Assembly: GCA_902762785.1 (NCBI GenBank)
Contig: CACWPL010000010.1
Coordinates: 1-64,000, forward strand
DNA: 64,000 nt
Reading direction: 5' to 3'
DNA from: an uncultured Ruminococcus sp.
Lineage (GTDB): Bacteria; Bacillota; Clostridia; Oscillospirales; Ruminococcaceae
Below, piece after piece: positions 11,891 through 20,632 of this stretch. The notes under the pieces were generated by a model. It had not been told where the DNA came from, did not search any database, and was given only the letters and a program-made list of their open reading frames with translations. Each line of letters opens with the position of its first letter. Positions within the stretch are counted from its first letter, which is position 1. A program made the translations under genes and the position numbers.

Positions 11891-11949
11891 CGCCCTCTCC
11901 CGCTGCATGACGCGCAGCGGGGAGGGCGCATGAACGGGCGTATTTTTTT
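11891..11949 (+). terminator. Hairpin with delayed T run after the surface protein gene
   Basis: A strong GC hairpin (CGCCCTC-TCCCGCTGC against GCAGCGGGGAGGGCG, 11891-11928) is followed, after 14 bases, by a run of seven Ts at 11943-11949. The distance to the Ts makes it a weak terminator or attenuator before the next gene. Confidence 0.5.
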
Positions 11950-11970
11950 ATCATCCGGGAGGAGACCGAT

Positions 11971-13407
11971 ATGCTGTTTTTGATCGATGTGATCCTTGCG
12001 GCCGTGTTCGCTTGGGTCTGTGCCGGAGCGCTCCACCGCGACCCCGGTCCTTTTTATTTCTGTGCGGCACTGCTCACGGCCGTGATGTTCGGCATCGGGC
12101 AGGCCCATCTCACCGGCATCCCGCCCGTCGTGGACACCTATGTGATCGGCCTTTTCAACGAGGGCGCGCTCGCGGCGGCGCTCTGGTGCGTGGTCGCCTA
12201 CATCGGCGCTTTCCCGAACGGGTCGGCCCCCGTCAAGCGGCTCATGCCGGCGCGCGGGGAGCTGTCCATCTTCGCCGCCGTGGTGACGATGGCGCACGCC
12301 GTCACCTATAGCATCACCTACATCCGCCGCCTGTTCTCCGGCCGCACGCCGTCCACGGAGTTCGTGCTGACGTGCATCGTCTGCCTGCTGCTCATGGTCA
12401 TCATGATCCCGTTGACGGTGCTCTCGGTCAAGGCCGTCCGCAAGAAGCTCAAGGCGAAGACGTGGAAAAGCATCCAGCGCGCGGCGTATGTGTTCTACGC
12501 GCTGATCCTGGTGCATGTGCTGGTCATCTACATCCCGCGCGCACGGCATGGGGTGGAGGGCGCGCTGCTGAACGTGATCGTCTATACGGCGGTGTTCGCG
12601 GGCTATGCGGCGCTCCGTCTGGGCAAGCTCTATGTCAAGAAGACCAAGACCGAGCGCAAGGCCGCTGTCAATGCCGTTTGCGCGGCGGCTGCGGTGGCGC
12701 TGACGGTGGGACTTGGCGTCGCGTCCTACGGGAAGGCCGAGGACGTTCGCAAGACTGCCGATGCCGAGACCGCACCCGCCGCAACGACCGTCGCAGAGAC
12801 GTCCGCGAGCGAGACCGTCTCCGAGACCGTCCCCGCGACGACGGCCGTCTCTGTGGATGAGACATCCGCGACCGATGTGGAAACAGAAGACACCTCCGAG
12901 ACATCCGACGAGACCTCCGCCACCGAGGCCGCGACCGGTGAGACCGTCACCACCGAGACGACGACGGCCGCCGAGACGACTGCCGAGGCTGCCGCGCCTG
13001 CCGAGGACGCTCCCGCCGAGGAGACGCCGGTCGAGGACGCGCCTTCCGCCGCACCTGCGGAGGAAGTACCCGCCGCCGAGCCTGCCCCGCAGGCAGAGCC
13101 GGAGCCGGTCTACGTCTACAACAACGGCACCTTCGACGGCAATGGCAGCTCTCCCGAGGACTACGAGGGCAAGGACTATGTCGGACGCGTGGTGGCACAT
13201 GTGACGATCGAGAACGACGTCATCACCGGCATCACGGTGGACTTTTTGGACGACGATCCCGAGTATTACGTCATCGCACAGAACATCGTCCTCCCGCGGA
13301 TCCTGGATGCCCAGAGCCCGGACGTGGACGCCGTCTCCGGCGCGACCCGCTCCGCCGAGGGCATGATCGAGGCCGTCCGCAATGCGCTCGATGCCGCGAG
13401 ACGGTGA
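11971..13407 (+). CDS. Ferric reductase-like transmembrane protein fused to an FMN-binding domain
   Basis: A 478-residue membrane protein. The N-terminal half (about 1-245) has six to seven helices like the ferric reductase/MsrQ family, with possible haem ligands in TMAHAVTY and LVHVLVIY. A long Thr/Glu/Ala/Pro linker (about 250-380) would cross the wall. The C-terminal FMN-binding domain (about 385-478) ends with VDAVSGATRSAEGM, in which Thr459 matches the threonine that ApbE esterifies with FMN in NqrC/RnfG-type domains. Inferred role: electrons pass through the membrane to a covalently bound flavin outside. ApbE is encoded next door. GGAGGAG precedes the ATG. Confidence 0.85.
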   Translation: MLFLIDVILAAVFAWVCAGALHRDPGPFYFCAALLTAVMFGIGQAHLTGIPPVVDTYVIGLFNEGALAAALWCVVAYIGAFPNGSAPVKRLMPARGELSIFAAVVTMAHAVTYSITYIRRLFSGRTPSTEFVLTCIVCLLLMVIMIPLTVLSVKAVRKKLKAKTWKSIQRAAYVFYALILVHVLVIYIPRARHGVEGALLNVIVYTAVFAGYAALRLGKLYVKKTKTERKAAVNAVCAAAAVALTVGLGVASYGKAEDVRKTADAETAPAATTVAETSASETVSETVPATTAVSVDETSATDVETEDTSETSDETSATEAATGETVTTETTTAAETTAEAAAPAEDAPAEETPVEDAPSAAPAEEVPAAEPAPQAEPEPVYVYNNGTFDGNGSSPEDYEGKDYVGRVVAHVTIENDVITGITVDFLDDDPEYYVIAQNIVLPRILDAQSPDVDAVSGATRSAEGMIEAVRNALDAARR

Positions 13408-13431
13408 TACCGCACCTCCCATATCTGCACC

Positions 13432-13450
13432 ATGCCCCCACTGGGGGCAT
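13432..13450 (+). terminator. Small GC hairpin between the flavoprotein and apbE genes
   Basis: ATGCCCCC-ACT-GGGGGCAT is a perfect 8-base-pair hairpin but lacks a clear T run, so termination would be partial. Confidence 0.4.
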
Positions 13451-13503
13451 CTGTGCTTTACGGATCATTTTTCAAAAAAACTATGGCATTTTCCCCGCGG
13501 ATG

Positions 13504-13512
13504 TGCTATAAT
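13504..13512 (+). promoter_or_regulatory. Extended -10 promoter before apbE
   Basis: TGCTATAAT gives an extended -10. A poor -35 (ATGGCA at 13483-13488) lies 18 bases before it. It would let apbE and the two following genes be transcribed apart from the flavoprotein. Confidence 0.6.
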
Positions 13513-13546
13513 AGGACATGAGATCATCCCCATGAAAGGAACGACT

Positions 13547-14569
13547 ATGCATCGAACACGCCTCCTGCCCGTGCTCGCCGGGCTCCTGCTGCTGACGGGC
13601 TGTGCGCAAAAGCCCGCCCCGCAGGCCGCGAGCCGCGACCTCTTCGCGATGGATACCTATATGACCCTCAAGGTCTGGTGTGACGACGGCGACGCCGCCA
13701 ATGCCGAGGCCGCCGCCCGCATCGAAGCCCTCGAGGCCGCGTTCTCCGTGACGAGGCCGGAGAGCGACATCGCCCGCGTCAATGCCGCCGATGGCACGCC
13801 CGTCACGGTCGGGGAGGACACGGCGAACGTCATCGCCGCCGGGCTCGCCATGGGCGCAAAGACGTCCGGCGCGCTCGACATCACGGTCTACCCCGTGCTG
13901 CGCGCATGGGGCTTCACGACCGACACCATGCACGTCCCGGAGGAGGCCGAGATCGCGTCGCTTTTGGCCGACGTCGACTATACGCGCGTCACGCTCGACG
14001 GACAGACCGTGACCGTCCCGGCACCGCAGGAGATCGACCTCGGCGCCCTCGCCAAGGGCTACACCAGCGACGCCGTCATGGACATCTACCGTGCGCACGG
14101 GGCGCAGTCCGCGATCGTGTCGCTCGGCGGCAATGTCCAGGCGCTCGGCACCAAGCCGGACGGGAGCCTCTGGAAGGTCGGCATCCTCGACCCCTTCCAT
14201 CCCGATCAGAACCTGTGCGTCCTTGAGGTCGCCGACCGCGCGGTCATCACCTCGGGCAATTATGAACGCTATTTCGAGGAGGACGGCACACGCTACTGGC
14301 ACATCCTCGACCCCGCTGACGGGCATCCGGCCGACAATGGGCTCGTCTCCGTCACGGTCGTGGGCGAGCAGGGTCTCCAATGTGACGCGCTCTCGACCGC
14401 CCTCTTCGTCGAGGGGACGGACGGTGCCGTCGACCATTGGCGCCGGGACGGCAGCTTCGAGCTCGTCCTCGTCACGGACGACGCCCGCGTGCTCATCACG
14501 GAGGGCCTGGAGGACTGCTTCACGGCCGTTGCGGGCTATCCCGTGGAGGTGGTGCGCCGTGGAGACTGA
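13547..14569 (+). CDS. apbE: FAD:protein FMN transferase, lipoprotein
   Basis: A 340-residue ApbE. It has a lipoprotein signal with lipobox LLTGC, so it acts outside the membrane, and family motifs DLGALAKGY, SLGGNVQALGTKPDG, ITSGNYERYF and HILDPADGHPA. ApbE moves FMN from FAD to a Thr in exported flavoproteins; the obvious substrate is the FMN-binding protein encoded just upstream. The start at 13547 is preferred over ATG 13532 because AAAGGA sits six bases before it and the signal peptide then begins properly. It is followed after one base by the NusG-II gene. Confidence 0.94.
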   Translation: MHRTRLLPVLAGLLLLTGCAQKPAPQAASRDLFAMDTYMTLKVWCDDGDAANAEAAARIEALEAAFSVTRPESDIARVNAADGTPVTVGEDTANVIAAGLAMGAKTSGALDITVYPVLRAWGFTTDTMHVPEEAEIASLLADVDYTRVTLDGQTVTVPAPQEIDLGALAKGYTSDAVMDIYRAHGAQSAIVSLGGNVQALGTKPDGSLWKVGILDPFHPDQNLCVLEVADRAVITSGNYERYFEEDGTRYWHILDPADGHPADNGLVSVTVVGEQGLQCDALSTALFVEGTDGAVDHWRRDGSFELVLVTDDARVLITEGLEDCFTAVAGYPVEVVRRGD

Positions 14570-14570
14570 G

Positions 14571-14945
14571 ATGACCAAGAAGGACCCCTCGCGCGCCCCG
14601 CTGATCGCGGTGGCGGTGTTCGTGATCGTGGCGGCGCTCGGGTCGGTCGTGTGGCTCCTCGTGGGGATGCTGCGCGGCGCGGATGCCCGGCGCGTGGAGG
14701 TCGTGCAGGGCGGGAACGTCCTGTATACCTATGATCTCGCGACCGCCTCGCCCCAGACCGTCCGCATCGAAGCGCCGGACGGCGGATGGAACGAGTTCAC
14801 GATCGCGGACGGCGAGATCCGCATGACCGCCGCCGACTGCCCCGACCAGACCTGCGTCCACATGGGGCCGCTGCGGGCGGAGAATCTGCCGATCGTCTGC
14901 CTGCCGCACCAGCTCGTCATCCGCTTCGAGGACGCCGATACATGA
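14571..14945 (+). CDS. NusG domain II-containing exported protein
   Basis: A 124-residue protein with one N-terminal membrane helix (about 9-32) and an outer domain ending in DCPDQTCVHMGPL and IVCLPHQLVI, the signature of the NusG-II family. The conserved cysteines suggest redox or cofactor binding, but the biochemical function is not known. These genes are commonly found beside apbE and a Gx/HepS1-like gene, as here. The next gene overlaps by four bases (ATGA). Confidence 0.85.
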   Translation: MTKKDPSRAPLIAVAVFVIVAALGSVVWLLVGMLRGADARRVEVVQGGNVLYTYDLATASPQTVRIEAPDGGWNEFTIADGEIRMTAADCPDQTCVHMGPLRAENLPIVCLPHQLVIRFEDADT

Positions 14946-15451
14946 GGATGACCACGCGCCGGCTCACGGAGCTCGCGCTGCTGACGGCGGCAGCGCTCAT
15001 CATCTTCGTCATCGAGCTGCGGATGCCGGACATCGCGATCCCCGGCGTCAAGCTCGGTCTGGCGAACATCATCACCGTCTATGCCGTCTTCCGCTACCGC
15101 CCAGGAGAAACGGCGATGCTCGTGGCGGCGCGGATCCTGCTGGGGGCGCTGTTCTCGCCGAATCCGTCCACGCTGCTCTACAGCGCATCGGGCGCGGCGC
15201 TCTGCCTCGTGGGGATGCTGACCGTGCGGAAGGCCATCCCGGCGCGGTACATCTGGCTTTGCAGCATGATGGGCGCGATCCTGCACAACATCGGCCAAAT
15301 GACGGCCGCCGTCCTGCTCATGCGGACGACGGCGGTGCTGTCGCTCCTGCCGGTGCTTTTGCTCTCGGGATGCATCGCGGGGCTCTTCACGGGACTTTGC
15401 GCGCAGATGCTGGTGACGCGTCTGTACAAAAAGCCGCCGCATGATCTGTAA
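14942..15451 (+). CDS. Gx transporter / heptaprenyl diphosphate synthase component I-like membrane protein
   Basis: A 169-residue membrane protein with five to six helices, including IPGVKLGLANIITVYAVF, which is characteristic of the Gx/HepS1 family (resembling ECF-transporter S components). A role in quinone or flavin supply is suggested by its constant partnership with NusG-II and ApbE proteins but is not proven. It overlaps the NusG-II gene and ends the cluster. Confidence 0.82.
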   Translation: MRMTTRRLTELALLTAAALIIFVIELRMPDIAIPGVKLGLANIITVYAVFRYRPGETAMLVAARILLGALFSPNPSTLLYSASGAALCLVGMLTVRKAIPARYIWLCSMMGAILHNIGQMTAAVLLMRTTAVLSLLPVLLLSGCIAGLFTGLCAQMLVTRLYKKPPHDL

Positions 15452-15532
15452 CGTCCCGCCCCCTCGCGGCACTAACTGGAAAAGCTCCAAATAGACATTT
15501 GCGCTTTTTGACATTTGAGATGAGGTGATCCT

Positions 15533-16405
15533 ATGCAGACATACGGTACGCTCGCCAAGGTCGGCGACACGCAGCTCAACGTATACACAGAGGGAACAGG
15601 CCCCGTCACGATCGTGTTCCTGGCAGGATCGAGCGTGGGATGTCCCGGCTACGAATACAAGCCGGTCTATCGGCGCCTTTCGGACCGCTGGCGGATCGCG
15701 GTCGTGGAGAAGGCGGGCTACGGCCTGAGCGGCAAGGCGACGACGCCGCGGACGGTCGAGCAGCTCGTGGAGGAGAGCCGTGCCGCGCTGCGTGCGGTCG
15801 GCATCGCACCGCCCTATGTCCTCGCGCCGCATTCTTACTCCGGCTTCGAGGCGATCTGGTGGGCGAACACCTACCCGGACGAGGTGTGCGCCGTGCTCGG
15901 CCTCGACATGGGGCTCCCGAACATGATGCGCGCACAGGCCAAGGAGATCCCGCACGAGCAAAAGAAAGCGATGGTCGCCCGGACCCGCTCTCTGATGCAG
16001 AAGCTCGCCAAGCGCGGCCTGCTCGCCAAGCTCTTGCGGAGCAAGACCGTGAACGCGTCCGGCCTGCTGACCGGCACCGAGCTCACGGCGGAGGAGAAGG
16101 CGGCCTATGAGGACGTGTATTATCGCAACATCGCGAGCGAGGCGGTGTTCGAGGAATCCGTCCTTGCCGAGGAGAATGCGGAAAAGGCCGATGCCACGGG
16201 CTATCTGAAATGCCCTGTGTGCCTTGTCGTGAGCAGCATGCGCTCCCCGGTCAAGGCGCTCACCTGGCAGCAGGCCGCGAAGGAGTATGCGTCCCACTGT
16301 GATGCGGAGCTCCATCAGACAGTGGCCGGGCATATGCTCCACGCCGAGATCCCCGATGAGGTCGCGGCGATCTTCCGGGCGTTCCTGGAGCAGCACGGCA
16401 TCTGA
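15533..16405 (+). CDS. Alpha/beta hydrolase
   Basis: A 290-residue cytosolic alpha/beta hydrolase. The oxyanion strand VFLAGSSVGCPG and the nucleophile elbow PHSYSG (Ser101) are visible; the elbow's first Gly is replaced by Pro. A likely acid lies in the 230s and His in GHMLHAE near 270. The substrate is unknown. GAGGTGATC precedes ATG 15533. No signal peptide. Confidence 0.85.
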   Translation: MQTYGTLAKVGDTQLNVYTEGTGPVTIVFLAGSSVGCPGYEYKPVYRRLSDRWRIAVVEKAGYGLSGKATTPRTVEQLVEESRAALRAVGIAPPYVLAPHSYSGFEAIWWANTYPDEVCAVLGLDMGLPNMMRAQAKEIPHEQKKAMVARTRSLMQKLAKRGLLAKLLRSKTVNASGLLTGTELTAEEKAAYEDVYYRNIASEAVFEESVLAEENAEKADATGYLKCPVCLVVSSMRSPVKALTWQQAAKEYASHCDAELHQTVAGHMLHAEIPDEVAAIFRAFLEQHGI

Positions 16406-16463
16406 CCGCGCATCCCCAACGTGACCATCCGCCCTTAGGCGGTCATATATAGGAGGTATCATT

Positions 16464-17507
16464 ATGGCAGACATCACGATTCTAGGCTCCGGCGCCTTCG
16501 GACTGGCGCTGGCCGTCATGGCACGCAATGCCGGACATCAGGTCACGGTATGGTCGAAGTTCCCTGCGGAGCTCGACGAGATCCGCACGACAGGGGAGTC
16601 CTCGAAGCTCCCGGGCGTCAAGATCCCGCCGGACATTTTGCTGCGCTCCGATCACGAGAGCATCTCGGACAAGGACGTCGTCATCTGCGGCATCCCCTCG
16701 TCCTTCGTGCGCAGCGTGATGAACGAGGTCGCGCCCTACATCTCGGAGAAGACCGTCATCGTCAACACCTCGAAGGGCCTCGAGGACGGCAGCTTCAAGC
16801 GCATGAGCCAGGTCATCGGCGAGGAGTGTCCCAAGAACCCCGTCGTCGTCCTGACCGGCCCCTCCCACGCGGAGGAGCTGAGCATCGGCATCCCGACCAC
16901 GGTCGCGGTGGCCTGCAAGGAGATCAAGTACGCCGAGTACATCCAGGACATCTTCACGACCGGCACGCTGCGGCTCTATGTCAATGCGGACGTGACCGGC
17001 TGTGAGCTGGGCGGATCGCTGAAGAACGTCATCGCGCTCGCGTGCGGCATCAGCGACGGCCTCGGCTACGGCGACAACACCAAGGCCGCCCTCATGACCC
17101 GCGGCATCCACGAGATCACGAACCTCGGCCTGAAGCTCGGCGCGGAGCTGGACACCTTCGCCGGCCTCACCGGCATCGGCGACCTGATCGTGACCTGCAC
17201 CAGCATGCACAGCCGCAACCGCCGCGCCGGCATCCTGATCGGACAGGGCGTGGCGCCCGCAGAGGCCGTGAAGCAGGTCGGGACGGTCGAGGGGTATTAC
17301 TGCACGCAGGTGGCCTACCAGCTCGCGCAGTCGATCGGCGTGTCCATGCCGATCACGGAGGAGCTGTACCGCGTGCTGTTCGAGAACGGCGATGTGCGCG
17401 AGTCGCTGCGCAAGCTCATGGGGCGCCCGAATCGCCACGAGTGCGAGCGCTACATGACCCTCGAGGGCATGACGAGCCTCGACCGCACACCGGGGGATGA
17501 GTATTGA
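16464..17507 (+). CDS. gpsA: NAD(P)-dependent glycerol-3-phosphate dehydrogenase
   Basis: A 347-residue GpsA that makes sn-glycerol-3-phosphate for phospholipid synthesis. Motifs: Rossmann GSGAFGLALA (about 8-17), VNTSKGLE, the TGPSHAEEL segment, LGGSLKNVIALA containing the catalytic Lys, and GLTGIGDLIVTC. A small hairpin (16429-16442) lies just before the AGGAGG site. The stop overlaps the ATG of the next gene by one base. Confidence 0.96.
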   Translation: MADITILGSGAFGLALAVMARNAGHQVTVWSKFPAELDEIRTTGESSKLPGVKIPPDILLRSDHESISDKDVVICGIPSSFVRSVMNEVAPYISEKTVIVNTSKGLEDGSFKRMSQVIGEECPKNPVVVLTGPSHAEELSIGIPTTVAVACKEIKYAEYIQDIFTTGTLRLYVNADVTGCELGGSLKNVIALACGISDGLGYGDNTKAALMTRGIHEITNLGLKLGAELDTFAGLTGIGDLIVTCTSMHSRNRRAGILIGQGVAPAEAVKQVGTVEGYYCTQVAYQLAQSIGVSMPITEELYRVLFENGDVRESLRKLMGRPNRHECERYMTLEGMTSLDRTPGDEY

Positions 17508-18097
17508 TGGCACGCCTCGATCTCAAGGCCGGTGCGCTCCTCTCGCCCGTGCCGCCGACTCTGGTCACCTGCGGGACGGCCGAGCATCCGAACGTCCTGA
17601 CGGTCGCCTGGACGGGCATCGTCTGCACGCGCCCGCCCATGACCTACATCTCCGTGCGTCCCACACGCCATTCCCATGCGCTGATCCGTGAGACGGGGAG
17701 CTTCGTCATCAATCTGCCGACGTCGGAGATGGCACGCATCGTCGACCTCTGCGGCATGAAGACCGGCGCGAAGGACGACAAGCTCGCCCTCTGCAAGCTG
17801 AAGACCGCCCCTGCCAAAACGGTCGAGGCGCCGATCCTGACGGCCTGTCCCGTCAGTCTGGAGTGCCGCGTCACAGAGGAGAAGGATCTCGGCTCGCACA
17901 CGATGTTCCTTGCGGAGATCACGAACGTCTCGGTGGACGAGCGCTGCCTCGACCCGAGGGGACGCCTCGATCTCAAGAAGGCCGGCCTCCTCGCCTATGT
18001 CCACGGCGAGTATCTCACGCTCGGGAAGAAGTGCGGGGACTTCGGCTTCTCCGTCCGAAAAAAGCGCAGCCGGAAGCCCCGGAAGGACAAGCGCTGA
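17507..18097 (+). CDS. Flavin reductase-like FMN-binding protein
   Basis: A 196-residue member of the flavin reductase/DIM6-NTAB family, with the FMN-binding split-barrel pattern: LTVAWTGIVCTRPPMTYISVRP and SFVINLPTSE. It probably binds FMN as a reductase or flavodoxin-like oxidoreductase in the cytosol; the partner is unknown. ATG 17507 shares its A with the gpsA stop, so the two are translated together. The C terminus is very basic. Confidence 0.87.
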   Translation: MARLDLKAGALLSPVPPTLVTCGTAEHPNVLTVAWTGIVCTRPPMTYISVRPTRHSHALIRETGSFVINLPTSEMARIVDLCGMKTGAKDDKLALCKLKTAPAKTVEAPILTACPVSLECRVTEEKDLGSHTMFLAEITNVSVDERCLDPRGRLDLKKAGLLAYVHGEYLTLGKKCGDFGFSVRKKRSRKPRKDKR

Positions 18098-18128
18098 CTT
18101 ATTATAATAGATAACGTTTTCGATGACC

Positions 18129-18162
18129 GCCGCCCGAGGATGCACGTCCTCGGGCGGCTTTT
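18129..18162 (+). terminator. Rho-independent terminator of the gpsA operon
   Basis: GCCGCCCGAGGA / TCCTCGGGCGGC is a perfect 12-base-pair stem with a six-base loop, followed by TTTT. Confidence 0.88.
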
Positions 18163-18220
18163 GGCGTCCCCTCTGTGCAGATCGCTCAGAATTTTTTCAT
18201 CTCTTCATAATTTTTTAAAC

Positions 18221-18255
18221 TCTTAAAGGTTTCTTTAAGAATTCGCCGCTATAAT
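18221..18255 (+). promoter_or_regulatory. Promoter with a palindromic operator before the beta-helix dockerin gene
   Basis: A perfect -10 TATAAT lies at 18250-18255. No good -35 is seen; in its place is an 8-4-8 inverted repeat, TCTTAAAG-GTTT-CTTTAAGA (18221-18240). That arrangement suits activator-dependent or repressor-controlled transcription. The leader is about 110 bases. Confidence 0.6.
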
Positions 18256-18372
18256 AAAGACAGTTCAAATGGAACAGACGATAGCACCGAACGAACGGCT
18301 TGCCGCACGGGCCGCGGCTTCGGGCGAAAAACAGAAGAAGATGTATGATAGATCAGCTAGGAGGAATGTATC

Positions 18373-20490
18373 ATGAGAAAGTACACCAAGATCCTCGCGA
18401 GCGTCCTGGCAGTGGCATGCGTCGCCGCCGGCACGAGCGCCATGGGGCTCTCCGCCGCAACGGCCGGTGATGTGGATCTCGACGGCACGCTCGGTGTCAC
18501 CGACATCATCGCGCTCCAGAAGTACCTGCTCGGTACGGGCAAGCTCTCTGGTGAGGGCGCAAGGAACGCCGATGTTTATGCAGACGGCGCGGTCAACGTG
18601 TTCGACCTTGGCAAGCTCAAGCGCATGGTCCTGAACGGCCAGACCGTAGAGCCCACCGAGCCGACGCAGCCGTCCGAGGAGCCGACGAGCGAGCCGACGA
18701 CTGAGCCGACGCAGCCTTCCGAGTCGACCGGTGAGGGCGTGGTCGCTTCCATCGAGTATGCCGACAACAGCGTGACGCTCTACGATGCAGCAGGCGCAGT
18801 CGTCAAGCCCGAGGATGCCTCGAACGTCACCGTTAACGGCACCTATGTCACCGTCACCAAGGCCGGCGAGTACGCCCTGAGCGGCTCCTGCGCGAACGGC
18901 CAGATCAAGGTCTCCACGGACAACACCGCCGAGCCGCTCGCAGAGGTCACCCTGAGCTTTGCCGGTCTGACCCTCTCGAACAGCACCGAGACCCCCGTCT
19001 TCATCGAGAATGTCGGCGAATCCGCGACGATCTCCGTCAAGAAGGACACCGTCAACACCATCTCTGACGGCACCTCTCACACCGACACCTACACCAACAG
19101 CGACGGCGAGACCGTCGAGCTCAACGGCGCCATCTTCTCCAAGGATGACCTCAAGATCAAGGGCAAGGGCACGCTGAACGTCAACGGTAACTACAAGGAC
19201 GGCATCGTCTGCAAGGACGACCTCAAGCTCTGGAACGGCACGATCAATGTCAAGGCCGTCGATGACGGCATCCGCGGCACGGATTCTGTCCGCATCGGCG
19301 ATCCCGATGTCATGGTCGCAAATGGCGGTGACGGCGATTATTCTGACCTCAACATCACCGTGAACACCAACAACGGCAGCTCCGGCGGCGACGGCATCGT
19401 GTCTGGCTCCACCGACGCCGATAAGGGCTTCATCACTGTCAACGGCGGTACCGTCACCATCAACTCCTACGCGGACGGCATCCAGGCCGAGCAGACCGTC
19501 ACCATCAACGGCGGCGACCTGGATATCACCACCTACCAGGGCAGCACCTACGGCAGCAGCGGCTCGACCGGCGGCTGGGGCGGCGGCATGGACGGCAACG
19601 CCAGCAAGACCGACATCTCCGCGAAGGGCATCAAGGCCGTTGGCCTCTATGATGCGGCCGGCACGACCTGGCAGAGCGGCGGCGACATCACCATCAACGG
19701 CGGCACCATCAAGGTGGACTCCTCCGACGATGCGATCCACTGCGCCGGCTCCATGAAGCTCCTCGGCGGCGTGATGACGCTGTCCACCGCCGACGACGCC
19801 GCGCACTCCGACCATGACCTGACCATCGGCCAGGGCAGCGCGACCACGTTCGATGACGTGCAGATCTACATCCCCAAGTGCTACGAGGGCATCGAGGCGA
19901 GCCAGATCACCCAGAACAGCGGTACTGTTTACATCGTCTCCGGCGATGACGGCTACAACGCAGGCGGCGGCGCAGACGGCTCCGGCACCGGCGGCATGAC
20001 CGGCCCCGGCACAGGATGGGGCCAGGGCACGACCAGCTCCGGTTCGACGAGCCTGACGCTCAACGGCGGTCTCGGCGTGGTCAACTCCGCGAACGGCGAC
20101 CATGACGCCTTCGACTCCAACGGCACCTTCACCATCACCGGCGGCTACTTCTGCGCCAACGGTCAGGAGCCGTGCGATTATGACGGCACCTTCACCAACA
20201 ACGGCGGCAGCATCATCACCATGACCGCCGGCAATACCAACCTCAACACCCGCTACAGCTTTGTGGACAACAGCGGCAAGGTGATCGTATCCTTCCTCTC
20301 CGCGGCCGGTTCTCCCGGCGCCACCTGCAACGGCTGCACCGCACAGTCCGGCGGCAGCGTCTCCGGCGGCACGGCCATCCTGACGCAGGCGCCGTTCGAG
20401 ACCTTCATCGGCGGCTCGCTCTCCGGCGGCTCCCAGATCACCGGCAGCGCCTCCACGGGCGGCGGCGCCTTCGGCCCTGGCGGCAGATAA
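18373..20490 (+). CDS. Secreted Cthe_2159-like beta-helix protein with N-terminal dockerin
   Basis: A 705-residue exported protein. After a signal peptide (about 1-31) comes a dockerin at 32-88 with GDVDLDGTLGVTDI and a second, weaker repeat DVYADGAVNVFDL; then a Pro/Thr/Glu linker (about 92-124); then a long Gly/Asn/Thr-rich beta-helix (about 128-700) with repeated units such as ITINGGTIKVDSSDDAIH. The helix resembles the Cthe_2159 cellulose- and pectin-binding family, related in fold to pectate lyases. An N-terminal dockerin is unusual. It would bind polysaccharide while docked on the cellulosome; no catalytic residues can be assigned. AGGAGG precedes the ATG. Confidence 0.85.
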   Translation: MRKYTKILASVLAVACVAAGTSAMGLSAATAGDVDLDGTLGVTDIIALQKYLLGTGKLSGEGARNADVYADGAVNVFDLGKLKRMVLNGQTVEPTEPTQPSEEPTSEPTTEPTQPSESTGEGVVASIEYADNSVTLYDAAGAVVKPEDASNVTVNGTYVTVTKAGEYALSGSCANGQIKVSTDNTAEPLAEVTLSFAGLTLSNSTETPVFIENVGESATISVKKDTVNTISDGTSHTDTYTNSDGETVELNGAIFSKDDLKIKGKGTLNVNGNYKDGIVCKDDLKLWNGTINVKAVDDGIRGTDSVRIGDPDVMVANGGDGDYSDLNITVNTNNGSSGGDGIVSGSTDADKGFITVNGGTVTINSYADGIQAEQTVTINGGDLDITTYQGSTYGSSGSTGGWGGGMDGNASKTDISAKGIKAVGLYDAAGTTWQSGGDITINGGTIKVDSSDDAIHCAGSMKLLGGVMTLSTADDAAHSDHDLTIGQGSATTFDDVQIYIPKCYEGIEASQITQNSGTVYIVSGDDGYNAGGGADGSGTGGMTGPGTGWGQGTTSSGSTSLTLNGGLGVVNSANGDHDAFDSNGTFTITGGYFCANGQEPCDYDGTFTNNGGSIITMTAGNTNLNTRYSFVDNSGKVIVSFLSAAGSPGATCNGCTAQSGGSVSGGTAILTQAPFETFIGGSLSGGSQITGSASTGGGAFGPGGR

Positions 20491-20536
20491 GCCGAACACC
20501 CAAGATAAACAGCTCTCTATTCTCTCTCCTAAACGA

Positions 20537-20564
20537 GCGCCCCTCGGTGACGACCGAGGGGCGC
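20537..20564 (+). terminator. Hairpin terminator after the beta-helix gene
   Basis: GCGCCCCTCGGT / ACCGAGGGGCGC is a perfect 12-base-pair stem with a four-base loop. Only two Ts follow, so strength is uncertain. Confidence 0.65.
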
Positions 20565-20587
20565 TTGCGCATCTGCATCGCCGGCCC

Positions 20588-20618
20588 GATGCCCCTCCCG
20601 CCCACAGGGAGGGGCATC
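20588..20618 (-). terminator. Hairpin terminator of the 20633-21802 gene
   Basis: GATGCCCCTCCC / GGGAGGGGCATC is a 12-base-pair stem placed 15 bases past the minus-strand stop. No T run on the minus strand. Confidence 0.6.
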
Positions 20619-20632
20619 CTTCTGCCTATGGT

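Noticed and set aside
10261-13422. A 1053-codon minus-strand frame across the surface protein and flavoprotein genes
   Set aside because: It runs through two real genes and a terminator-like hairpin, has low-complexity Gly/Arg composition and no ribosome site.
18265-20499. A 744-codon minus-strand frame opposite the beta-helix gene
   Set aside because: Shadow of the repetitive Gly/Asn-rich coding strand; no ribosome site or domain.
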